In this document: piece after piece, positions 33,750 to 43,620 of the stretch
How the letters are laid out: the number at the start of each line of letters is the position of its first letter
Position numbering within the stretch: position 1 is the first letter of the stretch
Origin: Coffea arabica
Lineage: Eukaryota; Streptophyta; Magnoliopsida; Gentianales; Rubiaceae
Reading direction: 5' to 3'
Assembly (NCBI RefSeq): GCF_036785885.1
Contig: NC_092310.1
Span: forward strand, 4,340,001-4,404,000
Length of the DNA stretch: 64,000 nt
The notes under the pieces: generated by a model
What the model was told of the DNA's origin: nothing
Seen by the model: only the letters and a program-made list of their open reading frames with translations
Databases searched by the model: none
Made by a program: the position numbers and the translations under genes

Positions 33750-36340
33750 AATATTTCCTTGAAAGATTTTTGTTTCTTTGATTTGTATAAGAATTAGACT
33801 AGTAAATAAATGTGACTAGGGAAAAATTTTCAAGTATGTATGTCTGTGCCTGTGATATAAGCTATGGAAAGTCGTTATAATTACAATTAGACTAACTGCA
33901 TGTTATTTTTGTACTGGAACTCGTGTTCTCAGCCTCTAATGTTTAAGGTTTTGGCATTGCTAAACAATGATTTAGGATCAATTATTTTACATTTTATTTT
34001 TCTTTGGTATTACCTATAAACCAAATTAACATATTTGATGAATTGGTTTTAAACCATTAATGAGTAACTAAAGACGCATATTTGATAAATGAGAAAGTAA
34101 AAAAAAAAAAAAACAAATAAACTTTGGTTTAGTGGTTAAAGTTGAAATTTCAAAAATTAGAAGTTCTAGATTCAATTATTCTTTTCTCCCGTTTCACTTT
34201 TTAAATCTCACGTTTCAAATAAAAAAAAAGCACACGTACACACACACTCTCTCTTTGGTGAACAAAGTTCACATGCAAAATCACAAGCAATTGCTACAAA
34301 GAAGACAAGTAAATTTTGCGTTTTGGTGAAAAACCTGTTTGGTTTTTGTATTGTAAAACATCATGATATGGAATTAGATAAATTTTTAATCAATGGTAGG
34401 CTTATGAAAATGGCATTGTCTACTTTTTTTTCCCCCTTTTTCTTTACCTGGACAAATAGAGTGGCGTGCTTTTTGGTACATTATCCGTGAAAACGGGTGC
34501 ATGGAAAATGACCAAATGTAAAGCCACAGAGCATTTGAAGAGTTGTCAACATTATTATCGCTAATGGACCGCCGATTCTGGGAATTATCGCTAATGGACA
34601 GTCGATTCTGGGAAAAGGGAAAACGCTTGAATCAGTTGTAATTTATGGCTCAGCTAATAACCAAATTGTCAACCAGTTAATTGAATTCAAAAAGAGCAAA
34701 AAGCCCACTATTTTGAGAAAGTGGAGCTTAATTCTCTCTAATTTCTTTATTTATGGAATTGCGTTCTCCTTTAAAAACAAGAAAATGACATTTTGCTAGA
34801 TGATTATTTGATTATTTTCGTAACAAATACTTTTCTAGAAGATTTATTTGTCTAATTTCTGGATCCTAAGCCTGCAAGAAATTCTAAATGGCTATATATC
34901 CTCTGCTAAAGGAGCAATCTATCTTAAACACATAAACCTTGTCCCTAATTGCATAGATCAATGGCGAGATAAATTGCCATTGAATTTTGACTCTAATATA
35001 CCGTGGTATAGCGGTTTTGTTTTTGGGTCTTAAAATTGATTTTTGAAGCTTCTTATCATATTCTTCTTTTAAGAAATCATAATCACAATTGCATATCTCA
35101 TCATGTTTGCAATATCCACGTTAATTTATTCATGTACATTTTCTTCCAAATAACATACATGGATTAATTTTTTTTTTCCCTAAATGAATAACAAAACTCT
35201 GACAAAAATAAAAAGGCAAAACTTTGACTATTGAAACAAGCTAGTATTTCAGTTCTACTACACAAAAATATATTCCATTCATACCAAATAATGCGAGCCA
35301 GCTGATGATGAACCCCAATTGGTTGGTAAAACAGTGAGAGAATGGGCGTTTACTGAGCTTTTTCCAAGAAAGAGAGCAAAAGAGGATGACCGATATTGTG
35401 TTTGGATGGTCAAAACTAACCTCACCATCATATCCGGAATAAAAATTGGGCTTAATTTTTTTTCTAAAATACATACAAAAGAAACTAAAAAAAAACGAGT
35501 TGGAGAAAAAATGAAAAATATACCACTTTTGATTTTCCTTTTCTATGTACAGTATAGAACTTTTGACTGGATTTTGACACATAAGTAAGTTGAAAAGTGT
35601 TTTAAGTTTTCTAGCGAAGACTAATTAGTCTTTTACACGGTTACAAGTCTAGGTCATTGTTAGGTAATGGTAATGGATATGTCATTGTTGGGCTGGATTA
35701 TCTTTTCTTGATTAATGGACACAAGCTTTGAAACTTGCAAATGACTCGTGCCTAAATTCAACCCTTTTTTTGCGAAGCAAAATGAAAGCTGGCTACCTTC
35801 AATCAATGCAAGTTAATTATTCTTGTGCAACATGAAATAATTGACCATTCGTAAGTCCTTTTCCTTTTACTTGAAAGAGTTGAATAACTTTTTTCTTTAC
35901 TTTACCATGTGATAGTCTTTTTTTTTTTTTTGAATTAAATGCAAGTTGAGGAAACAAAATAAGAACGTTGTTTAATTTAAGGAAGACTTAAAACCCAGAA
36001 AAGAAAGAGACTGTCCATTGCCAGCAGCAGAACATGCAGATTGCAGTTATTACATTTTTTGGGTCAAATAATGGGTACGAAATTGACAAGAAAAAGAAAT
36101 ATAGATACCTCTAACGTGGTGGGTGAAATAGAAAAAGGATTCCATAGTTTCCCTTAGTAGTGAAAGAAAGGGGGTTTCTGGTAAATGGGTACGAGGGACA
36201 GGAATAGCATTAAAATTAATGATACCCATACACATTTTTTGGTATATTGCTATGAGAATCATTCAGTTAAATTGAAAATGTTAGTTTTTGTCCCTATTAT
36301 GCCTCGCTTATTGTTTGGGTTTCAAATTAATTAGTTCTTT
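33750..36340. other. Downstream flank of copy 3
   Basis: The first 300 bp and the part from 35830 to 36020 match the downstream flank of copy 2. In between are two near-identical short tandem pieces at 34556-34615 (ATTATCGCTAATGGAC twice). Open frames at 34848-35033 and 35241-35588 have no recognisable domain. A weakly tRNA-like stretch at 34120-34215 is not convincing. Confidence 0.45.
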
Positions 36341-36344
36341 TTTT

Positions 36345-36545
36345 GTTGTTGACAAGAAAACCGCAACCGTTACCTGAGAATGCGCACCGGATAAACCCCA
36401 TCCCGTGCAATAGTTTGCCAACCATACAGAAGGATAAGATGCACTAGACAAACCCTATGCGACGGGCAGATATCCCAAGAGAGGTTCGAATCCAAGTTGA
36501 TAGGAAAGCATGATACAAACTTTACCATCTCGATCAACTTAAGGG
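36345..36545. repeat. Probable dispersed repeat, type unknown
   Basis: A moderately GC-rich block in AT-rich surroundings, running from TTGACAAGAAAACCGCAACC through GAGAGGTTCGAATCCAAG to TTTACCATCTCGATCAAC. The GGTTCGAATCC piece resembles a polymerase III box B. I recognise the general wording as a plant dispersed repeat but cannot name it. It is absent from the corresponding part of the copy-2 unit. Confidence 0.4.
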
Positions 36546-37899
36546 ACATTTCACTTTCAAGATCATTCTACCATTTCGGCCAATTCAATTAATTAGTTCT
36601 TTACTGAAAAGATCATTCCACTTCCAAACAAAACAAGGAAAAATGACCAAAATCCCTACTGATACCGAGGCTATGATTTTGATTTCGATTCCAATTTCAT
36701 AATTTAAATCAAGCACCTCCCATAATCTTACAGAAATTTACTCACTATAATTGCGTAATTTTGGAATTTGTGTTAAAAATTCCATGACAGTTCCTTTTGC
36801 CAAATATTTGTAATTTGTGGACTAACGTGAATTAGGCCACAGCATTTATGTTTTCCTTTCATTGACTAGCATGTAATGTCCAAAACTTTAGTTTAGACAA
36901 CTATGCAGTATGCATGTATTTAATTGGTACTCCTTGATTAAATATATTCTTGTGGATGTGACAAGAAAACCTTAATAATCTGGAATAAATAACACTAAAC
37001 TCGTTTCACATTTATCAGAGACTAATATAAGATGCCACAATAGAACTTAGAACGGACCTTGTGAATTTCTGGATGGTTTCTCAGTAATTTAAAAATAAGA
37101 ATAATAGATATGTATATTATTTGCAGAAAAGGAATGGGCCTGCAGATTTTGCCATGCAAACTACTGTAACAAAAAGGAAAAAGGGAAATTTTTCAAAGAA
37201 ACACGTTGAGTTTGGTGACCGATATTAGCACACCAGCATCTCCGGATTGCAGCAGCATGTAGCAAACTTTTAGAGATAGAAATATTGATAGATTGTACTT
37301 TGTTGTTAATTTTATGGTTAATTTTCTCTTTATTCATGTCAAATATTGTTTTAATTGTCAGATTTTACTTGTAATTGGTTAGTGGTGCTGATTTTAGGGA
37401 AATGTGCAAAACATGATTAAAAGGAGCAACTTTCCAACATGCTAAGAATTTGATTTGATGGTGGCGCGTTCGGGACTTGTTTCCAAGTCCAAGTCGAACT
37501 CAAGGCAGCTTTTGACAGAAGATTTGGAAGACTTTAATTATCTTTAATAGTTTTAGTATTGGATTAGGAAACCTGAAATATTATCTTTAGCAGTTTCTTT
37601 TTCTATTTAGAAAACGTGTTTTAGTATTAGTAGTTGATATTAAGAAGGAAACAAAGAAAGAAAAGACGGCCCGTTTGATTGGTAGTTCGGCAGAACAATT
37701 GTAAAGGAGAGAACAGACTCTGGGGAGCAGTGGAGAAAAAGACCGCCGCTTGGTTTCTCTTTTCTTCTTGATAGATCATTTTTTTAAAAAAACCGTATGC
37801 AAGTATTATCAAAACTCCTATCGTTTGGAAAAAAAAGAGTGTATTATCAAGAAACTCTTGTGAATTTTTCTCCATGATGCATAGCTAAGCTTTTATTTT

Positions 37900-38301
37900 C
37901 TAACCGAGGAATAACAAAGAATTTGGCTCATCAACAACTGTGAGATTTAACTGTTTTTATTAATTTCTTTTATTCGTTAGTATTTGTATGTTTTCTGATT
38001 TAATTTCTCATGGTTGTTTAATTGTTTGAATATTAAAGGCGTCTGATATTTAATTCAACCTAACAAACTATTATTAGTTAGGACAGTTAAATCCGTAATT
38101 CTAACTGAGGAATAACAAAGAATTTGGCTCATCAACAACTGTGAGATTTAACTGTTTTTATTAATTTCTTTTATTCGTTAGTATTTGTATGTTTTCTGAT
38201 TTAATTTCTCATGGTTGTTTAATTGTTTGAATATTAAAGGCGTCTGATATTTAATTCAACCTAACAAACTATTATTAGTTAGGACAGTTAAATCCGTAAT
38301 T
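37900..38301. repeat. Recent 201-bp tandem duplication
   Basis: 37900-38100 and 38101-38301 are the same 201-bp sequence. The only difference I see is CCGAGG vs CTGAGG near the start. The junction is seamless. The near-identity implies a young duplication, or an assembly duplication. Confidence 0.93.
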
Positions 38302-38587
38302 GTTTAATTGTCTTAAATTAGTGGCAACTAATGTAATTGGTTTCATGTTAGAGAGAATATGATTTAATTTAAATAAACTCTGGTAGTGTATTTATTGATT
38401 AGAATAGGATTTTTCTAGTTTCTAATACAATCAAGAAATAAAATTCTATGGGCTTACATAGAGTTATTTCTTGGTTAGAAAAGTAGTTAATGGGCATACC
38501 TTGACTATTGAGACGGTAAGGAAAAATTGGTTGTCATCACTTGTTTGGTAACTATAACTTATTTATTAATGAATATATGAAATAATT

Positions 38588-38607
38588 GTCCCTTCGGGGA
38601 CATCCGA

Positions 38608-38639
<32 letters not shown>

Positions 38640-38703
38640 GGCCCCTGCGCAAGGATGACACGCACAAATCGAGAAATGGTCCAAAAAATTGAAAGGAAAA
38701 AAA
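38588..38703 (+). pseudogene. U6 snRNA retropseudogene with A-rich tail and 17-bp TSD
   Basis: From GTCCCTTCGGGGACATCCG through GATTAGCATGGCCCCTGCGC to GAGAAATGGTCC this reads as a full-length plant U6 snRNA with no difference that I can see until the extreme 3' end. There it passes into an A-rich tail (38683-38703) instead of the T-rich terminator. Perfect 17-bp direct repeats GAATATATGAAATAATT lie immediately before (38571-38587) and after (38704-38720). No upstream sequence element (TCCCACATCG type) or correctly placed TATA box is present. It is therefore a LINE-mobilised retrocopy, not a working U6 gene. Confidence 0.9.
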
Positions 38704-39196
38704 GAATATATGAAATAATTCTTGCATGATGATCAGTTGTATGAACTATTGATACGAACGTCGCCAACCTTGTGACGAAACCCATAAGAGACAAGTTCAG
38801 GATCGATAACTGGTATCAAGTTTGGAAGCGGATGACCTCAACTCGTCAATCACATGGTTAACGAACTTTGGTATGAAGATAGTAAATGCCATAATCAAAC
38901 GCGATCTTTGATTGATAAGTCGTGAACACTTAAAGGAAACTCTAAGATGTTCAAGAAGCCTTGGAGAAAGCCAAGAAAACTCTTAAATCTGATGTATTAT
39001 TCGACTAATGGGAAACGTGACCCTAGGTAGACTATTTATAGCCTTACAAGTAACAAACCTAATGTAACTCGGAAAGACTAAAACATGACAAGATTCCCTA
39101 AATAATAGGCACCAACAATTGGCTCATTTGCATGCAAGCTGGCCGACTTTTGTTCACTACTTGGAATGACTAAAATGTACTAGAAATGATTCCAAC

Positions 39197-40652
39197 TTAC
39201 GAACTAAAACAACTAATCATCGCCATGGATCCGAGGACAAGCACTCGAGCCAGGTTTAGGTAGACGTGATCCTCCTTCACTTGAACAATGTGTACAACCT
39301 TCAAATCTTCATGCTCAAGTCCTTCAATGACTTTTGGGACAATTTCTTGGCCTTGCACCTCGCGCACAAGCCCTTGAAGTTTCTCTCGTAGCCTCTTAGC
39401 TCGAGCTCGCATCACCGATCCTAGAGGAACTTGAATCTTGTCCAATGGTACATCTTGATTCATATCATTGCCCTCCTCTTGAACAGGATTTGTCCTCAAA
39501 TCAGCTTCATCATCTGCAAGGAAGGGGAAGAGGTCAGATACATTAAATGTAGCGCTCATATTGTACTCATCAGGAAGATCGAGCTTGTAGGCACTGTCAT
39601 TAATGCACTTAAGGACTTGGAACGGTCCATCTCCTCGTGGAAGTAGTTTATTGCGCCTTTGGACAGGAAATCTCTCCTTGCGCAGATGCAACCACACCCA
39701 ATCACCAGGCTCTAACATCATGCATTGGCGTCTTTTGTTAACACATTGAGCAACTTGATCCGTCCTTCGTTCAATGTTTAAGCGAACCTGCTCATGTAAT
39801 TTCTTTACAAATTCTGCCCTCTTGGCATCGTCTAAGTTAACTCGCTTAGATGAAGGTAAAGGTGATAAGTCTAGTGGTGTTAAAGGATTAAACCCATAGA
39901 CTATCTCAAATGGTGAAAAACGAGTAGAGCTATGCACAGTGCGGTTCTATGCAAATTCGACCTGGGGTAAGCACTCTTCCCAAGTTCTTATATTTTTTTC
40001 TAATGATGGCACGTAAGAGTGTAGACAAGGTGCGATTGACGACCTCAGTTTGATCATCAGTTTGTAGGTGACTAATAGTAGAAAAGAGCAATTTAGTACC
40101 CAATTTTTCCCACAAGATTTTCCAAAAGTAACTCAAAAATTTGACATCCCTATCAGAGACAATCGTTCTAGGCATGCCATGCAATCTAATGATTTGTTTG
40201 AAAAACAATTCAGCAATGTGAGATGCATTATCCGTTTTGTGACATGGGATAAAATGTACCATTTTCAAAAACTGATCAACAACAATATAGATGCTATTAT
40301 TACCCCTTTTTGACTTAGGTAATCCCAAAACAAAGTCCATGAAAATATCAGTCCAAGGTTCCTTAGATATAGATAAAGGGTTATAAAGACCATAAGATTG
40401 AATTTTAGACTTAGCTTTGTGGCAAGTGATGCACTTAGCCACCATTCGTTCCACACCCCGCTTCATCCTTGGCCAATGGAAGTGTTCTTGAAGGATAGCT
40501 AAAGTCTTAACCACGCCAAAGTGTCCCATCAAACCACCTTCATGTGCTTCCCTAACAAGTAAAGAATAAATAGAACAATTAGGTATACACAACCGATTGA
40601 GATAAAAGAGAAATCCATCAAGGATGTAGACTTTATCTTGAGTGAACCACAA
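39197..40652 (-). pseudogene. Gypsy integrase, split by frameshift
   Basis: The N-terminal part (39930-40652) carries a zinc-binding HHCC region ([11 protein letters not shown], then CITCHKAK) and the catalytic core with [16 protein letters not shown] and QTEVVNRTL supplying the D, D and E residues. The C-terminal part (39197-39937) begins STRFSPFEIVYGFNPLTP and continues to a basic tail. The two frames overlap by 8 bp and need a frameshift to join. It has no cellular role; it is a transposon remnant. Confidence 0.85.
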
Positions 40653-41355
40653 GATGAATAAATATCTGAAAAATTCGGGTCATTGGAATATAAACCCTTA
40701 ACTAACTCAAACCCTAACAACTTTGCATCAAGTTGAGTAAGCAAAGAATGATGATGTGACAATGCATCAGCAACAACATTAGGTTTTTCAACTTTGTATT
40801 TGATCACATAAGGGAACGTGTCAAGGATTGCAATCCACCTAAGATGATGCTTATTTAACTTGTACTGTGATTTTATGTGTTTAAACGATTCATGATCAGT
40901 GTGTATAACAAATTCTCTTGGTCTCAAATTATGCTGCCGAGTCTCTAAAGCACGAACTACAGAGTACAACTCTTTATCATATTTAGAATAATTCAAGGCT
41001 GCCCCATTTAATTTTTCACTAAAATATGCAATCGGCTTGCCCTCTTGCATTAAGACAGCTCCAATACCCACTCCAGATGCAGCACACTCAATCTCAAACA
41101 TTTTGTCAAAACATGATAGTGCAAGTAGTGGTGCGTGTGTGAGTTGGTGTTTAAGCATTTGAATGCACGTTCTTGAGCATCACCCAACACAAATTTCTCA
41201 TTCCTTTTAATCACAATAGTCAAAGGTGCAGCAATGGTACTAAAATTTTTGACAAACCGTCTATAAAAGATTGTGAGACCATGAAAACTTTGCACTTTTC
41301 CCACCGTGCTTGGAGTCGGCCACTCTTGAATGGCTTTAACTTTGTCCTCGTCCAC
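40529..41355 (-). pseudogene. Gypsy RT thumb and RNase H remnant
   Basis: 41050-41355 holds the connection after the palm domain (KAIQEWPTPS, FYRRFVKNFS). 40529-41158 holds the RNase H domain ([39 protein letters not shown]). The frames overlap and differ, so the polyprotein is broken here. Confidence 0.82.
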
Positions 41356-41492
41356 CTTGATTCCCTATTTACTCACAACAAAGCCTAGGAAGAAAAGTTG
41401 ATTAGTACAAAAGGAGCACTTCTTGAAGTTGGCGTATAGCTTTTCCCTTCGAAGTACATCAAGAACAAGTTTTAAATGCTCAACATGTTCAT

Positions 41493-41912
41493 CTAGCTCC
41501 TACTATAGATCAAAATGTCATCAAAATACACAACCACTAACTTTCCTAAGAATGGACGAAGCATATGGTTCATTAATCTCATGAATGTACTAGGTGCATT
41601 AGTTAGGTCGAATGGCATAACTAACCACTCATACAAGCCATGTTTGGTTTTAAAGGTTGTTTTCCACTCATTTCCGTCTTTCATCCTAATTTGATAATAA
41701 CCATTCTTTAAATCAATTTTTGTAAAGATCACAGCACCATATAACTCATCTAACATGTCATCAAGTCTAGGAATAGGGTGATGATATTTTATCGTCATTG
41801 CATTCACAGCCCTACTATCGGTGCACATTTGCCAACTTCCATCTTTCTTAGGCACCAAGATGACGGGAACCACGCATGGACTCAAACTCTCCCGCGCCCA
41901 TCCTTTTGTCAA
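41493..41912 (-). pseudogene. Gypsy reverse transcriptase palm/fingers
   Basis: Contains [33 protein letters not shown] and the catalytic [11 protein letters not shown]. It ends at a stop right after the active-site region. In the next 130 bp the expected sequence is still recognisable but carries stops and a frame change. Confidence 0.88.
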
Positions 41913-42429
41913 GAGCTTATCTACTTAGCGTTGGAGCTCCTTGGTTTCATCCGATCCCATCTTGTAAGCTGGTTTGTTAGGAAGTGAAGCGCCTGGAACC
42001 AAATCGATTTGATGTTCAATTCCCCTAATTGATGGTAGTCCACTTGGAATCTCATCGGGGAAAACATCATCGTATTCCTACAAAAGAGAGACAATACTTG
42101 ATGGTAAAGTGTTAGCAAGGTCACTTGTAATAAGCATCACCTCTTTGCACAAGAGTATAAAGACAGATGTATTAATACTTAAAGCTTTCCTCACTTCATT
42201 GGTATTTATCAATAGATTTTGTCTTCTTGTTTTTTTTTTTTCCTCTTTGGCCGGTTCACTGTTTGCCTTTTTCCTCTCATTTTTCTCGGCCTTTTCACTT
42301 TCTTTTGAACTCTCGGCTTTTTCTTCTCACTCTAGCTCACCTTCTTTTATTAAACTCTCTTGATCCTCACGAACTTGGCTAGGAGTTAGTGGTACAAGAA
42401 CAATCCTTTTTTTGCCTTACTTGAGGGAG

Positions 42430-42701
42430 TACTTGTTTGTAACGCCATCAAATGTAACCCCTTTGTCAAATTGCCATAGTCTTCCCAACAACACGTGACA
42501 TGCTTGCATCGGGACCACGTCACATAGCACCACGTCCTCATACCTCCCGATTCGGAAAGGCACTTGAACTTGCTTGGTCACTCAAATATCCCCACTATCA
42601 TTCAACCATTGCAAACGATAAGGTGTTGGATATCGTAGAATTGGTAGTGTTAGTTTCTCCACCATCAATGCGCTTGCGACATTAGCACAACTGCCTCCAT
42701 C
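42430..42701 (-). pseudogene. Gypsy aspartic protease remnant
   Basis: Translation on the - strand from 42701 gives DGGSCANVAS, the protease active-site region in this type of element, followed about 70 residues later by LLGRLWQFDKGVTFDG. In-frame stops interrupt it. Confidence 0.72.
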
Positions 42702-42949
42702 TATTATCAAACTACACACTTTGCCTTTTATGTAGCATTGCATGTAGAAAAATTTTCCCTTTATGCATGGTCGGCGGCCTTAACTTGGGTTGCTAAAGCT
42801 CGTCTAACAACGAGTCCAACACGTTCATTGACCGGCAATGCTTCCTCTTCGTCCTCTTCTTCAATGAGCGCTGGCATCTCCTCACATTCATTCTCATCAT
42901 TGGTAACAAATTTACCACTTGGCAAGATGATCATAGTGCGTTGGTTCGG

Positions 42950-43616
42950 GCATTGACTAACAATGTGCTCTCGGCCTTGGCACTTAAAACACTTGGTGTC
43001 TCAGTTCCTCCCTGTGCTTGACTTAATGGCAGTCTTGGGTGTTGTTTTAGACTCCCATTTAGTCGAATCCGGTCTCGGCCTTGAGGAGGCAGAACTAGTC
43101 GCCCCTTTTTCCTCCTTCTTTAGTAATGCATTTCGAGAATAAGAGGGTGAAAACTGGTGTAGTTCCTTGGCTGACCCCTTCTCTTTAATCTCCTCTCAAT
43201 CTTGATAGCCTTCTCCACCAAGTCTCCAAGCTCCACGTAATGTTGTAACTCCACTTGTTCCACAATTTCGGCCCTTAAACCGTTCAAGAAGTGCGCCATT
43301 GTTGCTTCCCGATCCCCCGTGATGTCTCCATTTCCTTGTGGTAGTCCTCAACACTCCGTGCTCCTTGAGAAAGAGTTTGAAGCTTTCGATACAAGTCACA
43401 GTAGTAATAACTTGGTACAAATCGCTTCCTCATTAGATGCCTCAACTCGGTCCATGTTTGTACGGGGGGTTCCCCACTCCTCCTTCGACTAGTAGAGATC
43501 TGATCCCACCAAACAATGGCGTAGTCGGTGAATTCGACCACTGCCAACTTTACTTTTTGCTCCTCCAAGTAGATATTGCAATCAAAGACGAGTTCCATCC
43601 GTTTCTCCCATTCCAA
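42950..43616 (-). pseudogene. Gypsy gag remnant with CCHC zinc knuckle
   Basis: 43284-43616 encodes a retrotransposon gag domain (EWEKRMELVFDC, VKLAVVEFTDYAIVWWDQ, RKRFVPSYYY). At 42950-42991 is CFKCQGREHIVSQC, a CX2CX4HX4C knuckle. The N-terminal part of gag is missing because the similarity ends at about 43620. Confidence 0.82.
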
Positions 43617-43620
43617 ATGA

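Larger units (their letters stand above)
29346..37270. repeat. Segmental duplication unit carrying F6'H copy 3
   Basis: Counterpart of 11080-16540; see that entry for landmarks. It is longer, mainly because of insertions not present in the other unit (29761-30146 MITE and the 30693-31752 nested element upstream of the gene, plus about 1 kb extra downstream). Confidence 0.75.
37440..38750. mobile_element. Retroelement remnant, LTR-like, no coding
   Basis: A non-coding block whose last part (about 38480-38587 and 38721-38745) resembles 46080-46175 in the same orientation. Shared pieces include GGTTGTCAT(C/A)(A/G)CTTGTT and GATGATCAGTT. The two similar stretches flank the gypsy element and the AT-rich debris, so they may be parts of an older retroelement split by later insertions. 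It contains the tandem duplication at 37900-38301 and the U6 retrocopy. Confidence 0.4.
38750..43620 (-). mobile_element. Decayed, 5'-truncated Ty3/gypsy retrotransposon
   Basis: On the - strand the order is gag, zinc knuckle, protease, reverse transcriptase, RNase H, integrase, which is the Ty3/gypsy arrangement. Frames are broken by several stops and shifts. Downstream of integrase, 38750-39190 looks like an LTR: a TATA box (CTATAAATAG at 39032-39042 on the - strand) and an end reading GGTTGGCGACGTTCG. The gag side stops abruptly near 43620, where AT-rich unrelated DNA starts, and no 5' LTR or primer-binding site was found. The lineage within gypsy is not assigned. Confidence 0.82.

Noticed and set aside
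34118-34230. Another SINE
   Set aside because: TTTAGTGGTTAA and TTCTAGATTCAA are only weakly like the internal boxes, and no target duplication was found.
34848-35033. 61-aa ORF downstream of copy 3
   Set aside because: No recognisable family, no conserved partner downstream of copy 2, and no promoter or splice evidence.
38588-38690. Functional U6 snRNA gene
   Set aside because: No upstream sequence element, no positioned TATA box, no T-run terminator; instead an A-rich tail and a 17-bp target duplication.
39431-39646. + strand frames across the gypsy element
   Set aside because: They are antisense shadows of the integrase and RT frames, which have clear domains on the - strand.
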